From: JAAGZL01 sp964628835
GTDB lineage: Bacteria; Pseudomonadota; Gammaproteobacteria; Chromatiales; Chromatiaceae
Direction of reading: 5' to 3'
NCBI GenBank assembly: GCA_964628835.1
Contig: CAZVME010000007.1
Location: 5,636 to 69,635 of the forward strand
DNA: 64,000 nucleotides
Shown: one piece after another, positions 17,699 to 26,395 of the stretch
How the letters are laid out: each line of letters opens with the position of its first letter
How positions within the stretch are numbered: the stretch's first letter is position 1
Position numbers and translations under genes: made by a program
Notes under the pieces: model-generated
The model's input: the letters and a program-made list of their open reading frames with translations, nothing else
Told to the model about the DNA's origin: nothing
Database searches by the model: none

Positions 17699-18262
17699 AT
17701 GAACAATTCAGATACAAACCCGCTTGCGGACAGCCTGGTTCATGTGGCTGCACTGCCTCTCTCCTGGTCGGTGAGGGAAGAGGGGAATCCCGAAAATAAC
17801 TACACCAGGATTACCGAACACAATGAGCACATCCTGCGCTGTGTGAATCTTCTGGGTGAGCAACATAGAGAGAGGGTAGAGGAGGAGACGGAGAGTGACT
17901 CTGCCCTGATGCGTCTGGAGGCAAAGATGGATATGTTGCTGGAGATGGTGTCAAAACTGGATCAGCGCATCAGTCTGATACCGCAGGCCGGGCTGGTCAG
18001 GCTCTCCTCCCGGGGGATTGAGTGGAGATGTAATGATGTGCCTCCAGCGGTGGGCAGCAGTGTCTGGATCGATCTATATATCGATAATCGTATTCCAGAG
18101 GCCATGCAGATCCCGGCCACGGTTTTGACGGTAGATGGAAAGTCGGGTGGCTACACCGTTTCCGCCAGGTTTGAGGCGCTGGGGGAGTTGGTGCAGGAGC
18201 AGATGGAAAAGCTGATCTTCCGCCACCACAGGCGTATGATCGCCCAATCCAGAAGCGAATAG
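17699..18262 (+). CDS. Atypical PilZ (tPilZ-like) protein
   Basis: A 187-residue protein with an N-terminal part that has no obvious domain, a central coiled coil (about residues 58-95, EAKMDMLLEMVSKLDQ) and a C-terminal beta-rich segment containing LVRLSSRGIEWRC, which resembles the NxSxxG strand of PilZ domains. No RxxxR motif is visible, so c-di-GMP binding may be lost or unusual, as in tetrameric PilZ relatives. The start at 17699 follows GGAGAACGG; the frame is open further upstream without support. It sits directly before fleQ, which suggests a link to motility control. Confidence 0.65.
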   Translation: MNNSDTNPLADSLVHVAALPLSWSVREEGNPENNYTRITEHNEHILRCVNLLGEQHRERVEEETESDSALMRLEAKMDMLLEMVSKLDQRISLIPQAGLVRLSSRGIEWRCNDVPPAVGSSVWIDLYIDNRIPEAMQIPATVLTVDGKSGGYTVSARFEALGELVQEQMEKLIFRHHRRMIAQSRSE

Positions 18263-18339
18263 GCGTACGCCGCGTTCAGAAGGTAAATATCAAGTTAATT
18301 CAAGGTGATTGCGTCATGTCTTTGTAATATGACATTATT

Positions 18340-18368
18340 TTGACATGCGTGAGATATGGTGTTCTACT
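18340..18368 (+). promoter_or_regulatory. Candidate sigma-70 promoter for fleQ
   Basis: A perfect TTGACA (18340-18345) is followed after 17 bases by TCTACT (18363-18368), which matches the -10 consensus at four of six positions. It lies 60 bases before the fleQ ATG. An ATGTC/GACAT inverted repeat just upstream (18316-18335) could be an operator. Confidence 0.45.
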
Positions 18369-18427
18369 CAGGAGCGTATATCTTAAGATCCTTCCATAAT
18401 TAATTAAAACTAATAGAGATTTAGAAC

Positions 18428-19886
18428 ATGGAGCACCTAACCAAGCCGGACCATGACTATACCTGTGGCAAGGTGCTGCTTCTGGATGACAATGAATCCA
18501 GGATCGACTATCTCAGGAGTGTCCTGGAGTTTGTGGATTACTCCATGCACGTGCTCACCGATATAGATAGAGCGGAAGAGCTCCTGCAAGCAGAGAGTTG
18601 CTACACCGCAATAATCCTTACCCCAGCCATGAGTGACCAGGAGTGTCACAAACTGGTGCAGTTATTGGACGGTATCGATAATGCGCCGACACTGTTTATT
18701 GTGCATGAAGAGCGCAACCCATGGAACCCCCCCCCCCTCTCTTACTGGTGTCCTGGCTGAGATCACCCTGCCAACCTGCTACTCAATCTTATTAAATGCC
18801 CTGTCACGGGCCCAGTTGTATATGGAGAATCAGGTTTCGGATGAGGGTACTGCGAGAAGGTTGGAACTATTCCGAAGTTTCTCAGGTAACAGCCGCGCCA
18901 CCCGCCAGATAAACCGTCTTATAGAACAGGTTGCGGACTCAGAGGCCACCGTGTTGATACTAGGAGAGTCCGGCACCGGTAAAGAGGTGGTAGCTCGTAA
19001 ACTACATTTTCATTCCACTCGCCGTGGTAAGCCTTTTGTACCGGTAAACTGTGGTGCAATTCCGGCCGATCTGTTGGAGAGCGAACTGTTTGGGCATGAA
19101 AAAGGGGCGTTCACCGGAGCGATAAACTCCAGGGAGGGCCGGTTTGAAATGGCCGAAGGCGGAACCCTGTTTCTGGATGAAATCGGGGATATGAGCCTCT
19201 CCATGCAGGTAAAGATCCTGCGGGTGCTACAGGAGCGCTCCTTTGAGCGGGTGGGTAGTAATAAGACCATCAAATGCAGTGTACGGATAATTGCGGCGAC
19301 CCACCGCGACCTGGAGCAGCTGATAAAAGAAGACAGATTCCGCGAGGATCTCTACTATCGTCTGAATGTATTCCCCATTGAAGTCGCTCCACTCAGAGAG
19401 CGGGTTGCAGATGTTGCCGTATTGGTAACCGACCTCATCTCCAGAATCGAGACTGAGAAGCGCGGATCGGTGCGCCTGACCCCCGCTGCCGTTGCGGCCC
19501 TGTCCCAATACCAATGGCCGGGAAATGTGCGTGAACTGGCGAACCTGATCGAACGTCTGGCTATTCTCTACCCCTATGGAGTGGTGGATGTCAAAGAGCT
19601 GCCGGAGAAGTTTCGTGAGGGGATAGAGCTGCCACATACCGACAGTGATCACGCCCTTCCCATGGTCACAGTGCATGGGGATGAGCCTGGCACCATCCAG
19701 TCTGTTCCCCGGCTGCCTAAGGATGGCATCGACCTCAAGGCCCACCTGGGCGACATGGAACTCTCCCTGATCAAACAGGCCCTGGACGAATCTGGCGGGG
19801 TGGTAGCCCACGCTGCCAAGTCACTCAAGATGCGCCGTACCACCCTGGTGGAGAAGCTACGGAAATATGGCATTCAGAGGGCCTAG
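18428..19886 (+). CDS. fleQ: FleQ, sigma-54 flagellar master regulator, frameshifted at a C11 tract
   Basis: The gene is read in two frames. Codons from 18428 encode a receiver-like N-terminus (KVLLLDDNE) whose phospho-acceptor position reads IILTPA instead of containing Asp, as in FleQ. A run of 11 C (18727-18737) shifts this frame to a stop at 18760. With 10 C the protein would continue for 485 residues through a sigma-54 AAA+ domain (Walker A GESGTGKE, loop GAFTGA, GGTLFLDEIGDMS) to a C-terminal Fis-type helix-turn-helix ending RTTLVEKLRKYGI. FleQ switches on class II flagellar genes and responds to c-di-GMP. Replication slippage giving an off state, or a sequencing error, both explain the shift. 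It heads fleQ-fleS-fleR. Confidence 0.87.
18727..18737 (+). repeat. C11 homopolymer inside fleQ
   Basis: Eleven consecutive cytosines lie between the receiver-like domain and the AAA+ domain of fleQ. Ten would restore one open frame, eleven breaks it. Confidence 0.95.
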
Positions 19887-19907
19887 AGCCAGACAGATAT
19901 TTGACGC

Positions 19908-19918
19908 TTGTAATTACA
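19908..19918. promoter_or_regulatory. Palindrome TTGTAATTACA upstream of fleS
   Basis: This sequence contains the perfect palindrome TGTAATTACA and recurs identically at 22981-22991 upstream of fliF. The repeat in two flagellar upstream regions suggests a shared operator, though both sites are AT-rich and chance is possible. Confidence 0.3.
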
Positions 19919-20020
19919 ATAATCCCAACCTATTGATATAGCAGGAATATATAAATAGGCACACATATTGCACCATCCAGTTGAAGCGAAACATAGACAT
20001 TTTTCAATTGGTAGTGGAAT

Positions 20021-21259
20021 ATGCAAATGAACAGCGGAAACCCGCTCAACCAGAGTCAGCTTGAAGATGCCTTCCAGGTTTTTAACCAGGTATCAGAGCA
20101 GTTGGTTGACTCCTATCAGCAGCTTCAGGATCAGGTACAACACCTCAGCTCAGAACTGGAGACGGCCAGATCCGAGCGGATGCGTCAGTTGGCGGAGAAG
20201 GAGTTGCTTGCCAATCGTCTGGGACAACTTCTGGACGCACTGCCCGCTGCGGTAGTGCTACTGGATGGCCAGGACAGGGTCGAACAGTTCAATCCAGCCG
20301 CAGCCGAATTATTCCACGACTTCCATACTGGAGATGACTGGAGTCACATCTACTCCAGAAACTTTCAGCCTGACCAGAACGGCAAAGAGCGGTCTCTTGG
20401 TAATGGGCGTCTGGTGAGCATGACTGAGCGCAAGCTGGGTACGGACAAGGGCCGTATTCTGCTGTTTTTGGACATCACCGAGACACGGGAGTTACAAGAG
20501 AGGCTCAATCGTAGACAGAAACTCAGCACTATGGGGAAGATGGCGGCCCAGCTTGCCCATCAGATACGTACTCCACTCTCATCAGCCCTGCTGTATGCAT
20601 CCCATCTTACCAATGAAAAGCTGGAACCGGAACGGCGTCAACGTTTTTCAGAACGGATTAGGGTCAGCCTGCAACTTATGGAGCGTCAGGTAAATGACAT
20701 GCTCGCCTTCACCCGTGGTGGTCGCTATTCGCCGGAACTGTTTGACCTGATACCGCTGCTTAAAGAGACCATTCACATGCTTCATCCCGGGCTTAAGAAA
20801 ACCGGGGCCAGATTCAGCTTTAACAACCGCACCTCTGGCAGATGCATTGTTCAGGGCAATCGTGACGCCCTGCAGGGGGCGCTGATGAATCTGACAACAA
20901 ACGCGCTCAAGCATGGTGGGAACGGGGTGGAACTCATGCTTGAACTGGACAAAACCAGCAGCAAATCACTGCGACTTGGTGTCAGTGACACCGGTCCTGG
21001 TATTCCCGATGAGATCATGGACAAGATCTTTGACCCCTTCTTTACCACCAGTGGTAGTGGTACCGGCCTGGGTCTGGCGGTAGTCCAGTCTGTGGTGCTG
21101 GATCACAACGGTAAGATCACGGTGCAATCACAACAGGGTAAGGGTACCAGCTTCTACCTGGACCTGCCGTTGGTAGTCATACCTGAGCATGTATCGCCGG
21201 AAACCAACGTTACCGGTAGTAACAAATCAATGCCAATTTTCCGGAGGGTTGCTGGATGA
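20021..21259 (+). CDS. fleS: FleS, flagellar sensor histidine kinase
   Basis: A 412-residue soluble kinase without transmembrane segments. An N-terminal coiled coil (about 15-65) precedes a PAS-like domain (about 68-160), then the dimerisation domain with the phospho-accepting histidine in QLAHQIRTPLSSAL, and the ATPase with NALKHGG (N box), DTGPGIPDEI (G1) and GTGLGLAVVQS (G2). In polar-flagellate gammaproteobacteria FleS phosphorylates FleR, which activates class III flagellar genes. Its stop overlaps the fleR start, and fleQ is upstream. Confidence 0.92.
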   Translation: MQMNSGNPLNQSQLEDAFQVFNQVSEQLVDSYQQLQDQVQHLSSELETARSERMRQLAEKELLANRLGQLLDALPAAVVLLDGQDRVEQFNPAAAELFHDFHTGDDWSHIYSRNFQPDQNGKERSLGNGRLVSMTERKLGTDKGRILLFLDITETRELQERLNRRQKLSTMGKMAAQLAHQIRTPLSSALLYASHLTNEKLEPERRQRFSERIRVSLQLMERQVNDMLAFTRGGRYSPELFDLIPLLKETIHMLHPGLKKTGARFSFNNRTSGRCIVQGNRDALQGALMNLTTNALKHGGNGVELMLELDKTSSKSLRLGVSDTGPGIPDEIMDKIFDPFFTTSGSGTGLGLAVVQSVVLDHNGKITVQSQQGKGTSFYLDLPLVVIPEHVSPETNVTGSNKSMPIFRRVAG

Positions 21260-22593
21260 GCCAAGCAACAGTATTAGTAGCTGAAGACGATGCAAACCTG
21301 CGCGAAGCACTGTGTGAAACACTGGAATTGGCGGGTTATCAGGTGGAGGCCGCCAGTGACGGAAATGCGGCACTGGCAATAATGAAGCGCAAGCCAGTGG
21401 GAATGGTGGTAAGTGACGTGCAGATGCGACCCATGGATGGTCATGAACTGATGACCCAGGTCAAAACGATTTATCCATCCATCCCGGTGCTGCTCATGAC
21501 GGCCTATGGGAACATTGAAAAGGCGGTAACCGCCATGCGTGACGGCGCCGTAGACTACCTGGCGAAGCCGTTTGAGGCCAGAGATCTGGTGGAGAAGGTA
21601 GAAAAGGCGGTACTGAACCCAGACCATGGTGGCTCCAATGATGGTGTGGTAGCGGATGATAAAAAATCCCGCAAGTTACTGGAACTTGCAAGGCGCGTGG
21701 CATCCAGTGATGTGACTGTGATGATCGGTGGCGAAAGCGGCACCGGTAAAGAGGTGTTTGCCCAATACATCCACCGCAACTCACCCAGGGCAGATGGCCC
21801 ATTCATCGCCATCAACTGCGCGGCCATCCCGGACAATATGCTGGAGGCGGTACTGTTTGGTTATGAGAAGGGGGCCTATACCGGCGCCCACAACTCCGCC
21901 CCAGGCAAGTTTGAACAGGCCCAGGGTGGAACCCTGTTGCTGGATGAGATCTCCGAGATGAGCCTGAATCTGCAGGCTAAGCTGTTGCGGGTGTTACAGG
22001 AGCGGGAAGTGGAGCGCCTGGGTGGACGAAAAGTGATTCCACTGGATGTCAGGGTGTTGGCCACCTCCAACCGAATCCTGAGGGAAGAGGTGTCTGCAGG
22101 CCGTTTTCGCGAGGACCTGTTCTTCCGGCTCAACGTATTTCCCCTCTATCTGGAGCCGCTGCGCAACCGGACCCAGGATATCCTTCCCATGGCCCGACTG
22201 TTTTTGAGCCGACACTGTACTCAGCAAGGAATCGGTGAAAAGCGATTCGGTCCAGATGCAGAAAAGGGCCTGTTGGCCCACTCCTGGCCAGGAAATGCCA
22301 GGGAGCTGGATAACGTCATACAACGGGCGTTGATATTGAGTAATGGCTCTGAGATTGGAGCGGATGAACTCACCTTCGGTGAGCAACCAGGCAGTGGTCC
22401 GGTGGAGCAGGATGCAAGCCGCGGCCGGCTGAATGAGGACCTGCGCTCGGCGGAGGAACAGATGATCCTGGATGCCCTGCGGGACGGAAACGGCAGCCGC
22501 AAAAATGCGGCAGAAAAACTTGGTATCAGCCAGAGAACACTGCGTTACAAAATAGCGCGCCTGCGTGAGGCTGGAGTAGAAATTCCAGGCTAG
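21256..22593 (+). CDS. fleR: FleR, sigma-54 response regulator
   Basis: A 445-residue NtrC-type activator. The receiver domain (1-120) keeps the acidic pocket (Asp11, Asp12) and phospho-acceptor Asp54 in VVSDVQM, plus the switch Lys in YLAKPF. The AAA+ domain has GESGTGKE, the sigma-54 loop in the GAYTGA variant, and GGTLLLDEISEMS. A Fis-type DNA-binding helix (NAAEKLGISQRTLRYKIARL) ends the protein. It pairs with FleS and should activate fliE and later flagellar operons; a sigma-54-like promoter lies 8 bases past its stop. Confidence 0.93.
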   Translation: MSQATVLVAEDDANLREALCETLELAGYQVEAASDGNAALAIMKRKPVGMVVSDVQMRPMDGHELMTQVKTIYPSIPVLLMTAYGNIEKAVTAMRDGAVDYLAKPFEARDLVEKVEKAVLNPDHGGSNDGVVADDKKSRKLLELARRVASSDVTVMIGGESGTGKEVFAQYIHRNSPRADGPFIAINCAAIPDNMLEAVLFGYEKGAYTGAHNSAPGKFEQAQGGTLLLDEISEMSLNLQAKLLRVLQEREVERLGGRKVIPLDVRVLATSNRILREEVSAGRFREDLFFRLNVFPLYLEPLRNRTQDILPMARLFLSRHCTQQGIGEKRFGPDAEKGLLAHSWPGNARELDNVIQRALILSNGSEIGADELTFGEQPGSGPVEQDASRGRLNEDLRSAEEQMILDALRDGNGSRKNAAEKLGISQRTLRYKIARLREAGVEIPG

Positions 22594-22600
22594 AACGATC

Positions 22601-22616
22601 TGGTGTGAAAACTGCA
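22601..22616 (+). promoter_or_regulatory. Candidate sigma-54 promoter for fliE
   Basis: GG at 22602-22603 and GC at 22614-22615 are separated by exactly ten bases, the invariant -24/-12 spacing, in the sequence TGGTGTGAAAACTGCA. It lies 43 bases upstream of fliE and directly after a sigma-54 activator gene. The central CAC of the consensus is TGT here, so strength is uncertain. Confidence 0.55.
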
Positions 22617-22658
22617 TAACAAATGTAGATGAACTGGTTTAAGAATTGGTGGTGAATT

Positions 22659-22976
22659 ATGAGCACAGCGGACATTAATCAGGTATTGGCGCAGATGCGG
22701 GTCATGACGGCTCAGGCGACCGGGCAATCAGCGCGACCTGAGGAGAGCGCCGGGGGAGATTTTGGTCAGCTTCTGAAGCAGTCCATAGATACTGTTAACG
22801 AAACCCAGCAGCAGGCAGGGGCTCTAAAACAGGGCTTTGAGACTGGTCAGGGTGATGCTGATTTGGTCGAGGTGATGATTGCCGTACAAAAATCCAGCCT
22901 ATCGTTCGAGGCCATGGTGCAGGTGCGTAATAAGCTGGTGGATGCATACAAAGACGTCATGAATATGCCAATATAA
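22659..22976 (+). CDS. fliE: Flagellar hook-basal body protein FliE
   Basis: A 105-residue FliE, which links the MS ring to the proximal rod and is exported by the flagellar type III system. The conserved C-terminal half is readable: FGQLLKQSIDTVNETQQQA, then DLVEVMIAVQKSSLSFEAMVQVRNKLVDAYKDVMNM split over helices. It starts the fliEFGHIJ set downstream of a probable sigma-54 promoter. Confidence 0.95.
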   Translation: MSTADINQVLAQMRVMTAQATGQSARPEESAGGDFGQLLKQSIDTVNETQQQAGALKQGFETGQGDADLVEVMIAVQKSSLSFEAMVQVRNKLVDAYKDVMNMPI

Positions 22977-22980
22977 CTGT

Positions 22981-22991
22981 TTGTAATTACA
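22981..22991. promoter_or_regulatory. Palindrome TTGTAATTACA upstream of fliF
   Basis: The same 11 bases occur upstream of fleS (19908-19918). This copy lies between fliE and fliF, 40 bases before the fliF ATG. Confidence 0.28.
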
Positions 22992-23030
22992 GTGATATAA
23001 AAGTTAATGAACGGGTGAGGTCAGGATTAA

Positions 23031-24704
23031 ATGGCAGAACAAGCTGAAACTGAAAACGGCGCATTGATGCAGACACAGACGCTCAAATTGTCAAGCAATC
23101 CAATATTGCGGCAGTTGATGATTATGGTGACTATTGCCGCCAGTGTGGCCCTGGGTGTTGCGGTGGTTCTCTGGAGCCAGACCCCAACCTACAGCATGCT
23201 CTACGGAAATCTGTCCCAGAAGGATGCGGGGGACGTGGTGGGCGCCCTGGAGCAGGCCAATATCCAATTTAAGGTGGATAACACCACCGGGGCTGTGATG
23301 GTGGCCAGCAAAGATCTGCATCAAGCTAGGCTAAAACTTGCCGGTGATGGTTTGCCGCGTGGTGATGGTATGGGGTTTGAGCTGCTGCAACAGGATACCG
23401 GCCTGGGCACCAGTCGGGCCGTGGAAGCGGCCAGGTTTCATCGGGCCCTGGAGGGTGAGCTGGCGCGTACCATATCCACCCTGGCCACTGTACAGAGCGC
23501 TAGGGTGCATCTGGCCATCCCCAAGCAGTCGGTATTCGTGCGGCAGAAAAAATCACCCAGCGCTTCAGTTGTGCTGAAGCTCTACTCTGGACGCAGGTTG
23601 GAAAAGGCACAGGTGGCGTCCATTGTGCATCTGGTTGCGGCCAGCGTGCCGGAACTGGAGGCCAGCAAGGTAACGGTGGTGGATCAGAGGGGTACCATGC
23701 TGAGCAGTGATATGGATGCGCGTGAAATGATGCTCACCGCCAATCAGTTTGAATACACCAGAACACTGGAGAAGCACTATAAAAAGCGTGTTGAGGACAT
23801 CCTGATACCGTTCCTGGGAGAGGAGAATATAAGCGCCCAGGTGACCACAGAGGTGGATTTCACCATGACAGAACAGACGGCTGAACGCTTTAATCCTGAT
23901 CTGCCAGCACTTAGAAGTGAGCAGGTGAACGAAGAGAGTAGCAAGTTGTCGTCACCACAGGGGGTCCCAGGGGCCATCAGCAATCAACCGCCTGCAGCTG
24001 GAACTGCACCGCAAACGGTAGGAGGACAGGCCGGAGCCCAAGGTGTGGGAGCAACCCCCCTAAACAGCAGCAAGCGAGCAACGCGTAATTACGAGCTGGA
24101 CAAGACCATCAGCCACACTCGCCTGTCAGCCAGCAATCTGAGACGCCTCTCTGTGGCGGTAGTGGTGGATAACCTGGTCACCACTGCAGATGATGGAACC
24201 GTCAACAGCCAGGAGCGTACCCCTGAAGAGGTCAGTCGGATTAGTGAACTGGTCAAGGAAGCTATCGGATACAGTGCTCAGCGTGGTGACAGCGTTCGGG
24301 TGGTCAATGCCGCCTTCCAGATACCGGAACCACCTGAAACCCTGCCTGAGATACCCATATGGGAAGAGCCATGGGTATGGGACGTAGGTAAACAGGCTGG
24401 TGGAGTTATAATTGCCCTGGTACTAATATTCGTAGTGTTGATGCCGACCTTGAAAAAGCTGATTGCCACGCCTGTATATTCGGCAGGGGCAGCGCATGCC
24501 GCGGCCGGAGCTGGCGCCGGTGGTGTAGGTCAACAGCAGTTGGCAATGGAAGGAGGAGCCGTCGGGATGGAGTCAGGAGAGTCTGTACAACTTCCGGGAC
24601 CGGCAAAATATGAAGATACACTTGATGCCGCACGTCAGATGGTCAATGACGACCCCAAGCGGGTGGCGCAGGTGGTAAAGAGTTGGGTAGCTGATGATGC
24701 CTGA
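23031..24704 (+). CDS. fliF: Flagellar MS-ring protein FliF
   Basis: A 557-residue FliF with two transmembrane helices (about 26-46 and 453-475). Between them are the two ring-building motif regions (including ARLKLAGDGLPRGDGMGFE and GELARTISTL...ARVHLAIPKQSVF) and a Pro/Gly/Ala-rich periplasmic linker near 310-340. The C-terminal cytoplasmic tail binds FliG. It assembles into the MS ring that houses the export gate. Its end overlaps the fliG start by 11 bases. Confidence 0.96.
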   Translation: MAEQAETENGALMQTQTLKLSSNPILRQLMIMVTIAASVALGVAVVLWSQTPTYSMLYGNLSQKDAGDVVGALEQANIQFKVDNTTGAVMVASKDLHQARLKLAGDGLPRGDGMGFELLQQDTGLGTSRAVEAARFHRALEGELARTISTLATVQSARVHLAIPKQSVFVRQKKSPSASVVLKLYSGRRLEKAQVASIVHLVAASVPELEASKVTVVDQRGTMLSSDMDAREMMLTANQFEYTRTLEKHYKKRVEDILIPFLGEENISAQVTTEVDFTMTEQTAERFNPDLPALRSEQVNEESSKLSSPQGVPGAISNQPPAAGTAPQTVGGQAGAQGVGATPLNSSKRATRNYELDKTISHTRLSASNLRRLSVAVVVDNLVTTADDGTVNSQERTPEEVSRISELVKEAIGYSAQRGDSVRVVNAAFQIPEPPETLPEIPIWEEPWVWDVGKQAGGVIIALVLIFVVLMPTLKKLIATPVYSAGAAHAAAGAGAGGVGQQQLAMEGGAVGMESGESVQLPGPAKYEDTLDAARQMVNDDPKRVAQVVKSWVADDA

Positions 24705-25722
24705 GACTAACCAAGAAGCTGTTGCCAAAGGAATAAGGGGCGTGGATCGCGCCGCAATCCTGATGCTGGCGCTGGGCGAGAAAGATGCTGCAACAATTCT
24801 GGCCCATATGGGACCAAAAGAGGTTCAGGATCTGGGTACCGCCATGGCGGGCCTGCACAATGTGAGCACGGCAGAGATGGAGGCGGTGATGACCTCCTTC
24901 GTATCCACCTTGGGTACTCAGACCGCTCTGGGCATGAACTCAGATGAGTACATCCGAAATGTAATGACCCAGGCCCTGGGTACTGACAAGGCCAGTGGTG
25001 TTATCGACCGCATACTGTTGGGCAGGAACAGTAAGGGTCTGGAGCAGCTCAAGTGGATGGATTCACGCTCAATCGCTGAAATCATCAGGTATGAACACCC
25101 GCAGATCATCGCCATCGTTATGTCATTCCTGGACCCGGATCAGGCCGCAGAGGTGTTGTCAGAGTTTCAGGAAAGTGTCCGTAGCGATATCATTATGCGC
25201 ATTGCCACGCTGGATGGTATCCAACCGGCCGCGTTACAGGAGTTGGACAAGATCCTGGATAGCCAGTTTTCCGGTACATCAAATGTAAAATCGGCGACTC
25301 TGGGTGGGGTCAAGGCTGCGGCTGACATTCTTAACCTGGTGGAGGGCAGTATTGAATCTCATGTCATGGAGCAGGTGGAGAGTATCGATCAGGAGCTGGC
25401 CCAGGAGATTCAGGATAATATGTTCGTATTCGAGAACCTGATCGACGTGGATGATCGTGGTTTTCAGGCTCTGCTACGTGAAATTGCTTCAGACCAACTG
25501 CTGCTTGCACTACGGGGCGCGGATGAAGAGCTGAAGGAGAAGATCTTCAAGAATATGTCGGCACGTGCAGCTGAGATGTTAAAGGATGACCTGGAAGCCG
25601 CGCCACCGGCACGTCTGAGTGATGTTGAAAGCGCGCAGAAGGAGATTCTATCGGTAGCACGCAGGCTGGCTGACGCGGGTGAAATCAACCTTGGAGGTGC
25701 AGGTGGAGAAGACTTCGTCTAA
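24694..25722 (+). CDS. fliG: Flagellar motor switch protein FliG
   Basis: A 342-residue rotor protein. The N-terminal domain binds FliF, the middle domain holds the EHPQ motif (YEHPQIIAIVMSFL), and the C-terminal domain has the charged helix (LREIASDQLLLALRGADEELKEKIFKNMS) that interacts with the stator. Length is normal. It lies within fliF on one side and shares its 3' end with the fliH ribosome site on the other. Confidence 0.96.
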   Translation: MMPETNQEAVAKGIRGVDRAAILMLALGEKDAATILAHMGPKEVQDLGTAMAGLHNVSTAEMEAVMTSFVSTLGTQTALGMNSDEYIRNVMTQALGTDKASGVIDRILLGRNSKGLEQLKWMDSRSIAEIIRYEHPQIIAIVMSFLDPDQAAEVLSEFQESVRSDIIMRIATLDGIQPAALQELDKILDSQFSGTSNVKSATLGGVKAAADILNLVEGSIESHVMEQVESIDQELAQEIQDNMFVFENLIDVDDRGFQALLREIASDQLLLALRGADEELKEKIFKNMSARAAEMLKDDLEAAPPARLSDVESAQKEILSVARRLADAGEINLGGAGGEDFV

Positions 25723-26395
25723 GATCATAAACGCTGAGAACCAGGAAGAGGTCAAGCAGTGGCAGCCACCTGAGGTGATCCGTAGTGCCAGTGATGTCAG
25801 TGTGCTTGAGGCCAGAGGTTCCATGCTTACGGCAGAACAACTGGAACAGGTGCAGAATCAGGCCTATCAGGAAGGGTTTGAACAGGGCAAGAAAGATGGA
25901 TTTAAATTTGGCCATGAGGAGGCTCTGGCCGAGACCAGGAACCTCCTTAAGGAAAAAGCCGATAAGCTTGATCAGCTTCTAACCACGCTGGACACCCCCC
26001 TCAAAGATTTGGATGAGCAGGTGGAGCGAGAGCTCATCAGCCTGACCATCTCCATGGTCCGGCAATTAGTACGGCGTGAGATAAAGTCTGACCCCGGTCA
26101 GATAGTAGGCGTAGTGCGTGAATCACTGTCGCTGCTGCCGGTCTCTGCCCGAAACATAAGACTAGTCCTCCACCCTGATGATGCCAAGATGGTACGCGAT
26201 ATATTTGAGGTCTCTGACAAAGACCTGGTTTGGGCCATAGTGGAAGATCCGGTGCTCGGACGTGGCGGCTGCAAAGTCATAACCGAAATGTCCCAAATTG
26301 ATGCCACCCTTGAGTCCAGACTTGCGGCGATGATCATCACCTTGCTGGGTGGTGAACGTGACCGCGATGAGGCTGAGGATGATGGGCGGTCATGA
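25703..26395 (+). CDS. fliH: Flagellar export regulator FliH
   Basis: A 230-residue FliH, which binds the export ATPase FliI and holds it at the gate. The N-terminus is charged, a Gly-rich helix region (NQAYQEGFEQGKKDGFKFGHEEA) carries the spaced glycines typical of FliH, and the C-terminal part resembles the stalk of peripheral ATPases. I chose the GTG at 25703 because GGAGG sits five bases upstream; GTG at 25679 is in frame but lacks a site. The gene begins inside fliG and its TGA overlaps the fliI ATG. Confidence 0.9.
   Translation: MEKTSSKIINAENQEEVKQWQPPEVIRSASDVSVLEARGSMLTAEQLEQVQNQAYQEGFEQGKKDGFKFGHEEALAETRNLLKEKADKLDQLLTTLDTPLKDLDEQVERELISLTISMVRQLVRREIKSDPGQIVGVVRESLSLLPVSARNIRLVLHPDDAKMVRDIFEVSDKDLVWAIVEDPVLGRGGCKVITEMSQIDATLESRLAAMIITLLGGERDRDEAEDDGRS

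Noticed and set aside
19887..20020. Sigma-54 promoter before fleS
   Set aside because: GG and GC pairs near 20003-20017 have eleven, not ten, bases between them.
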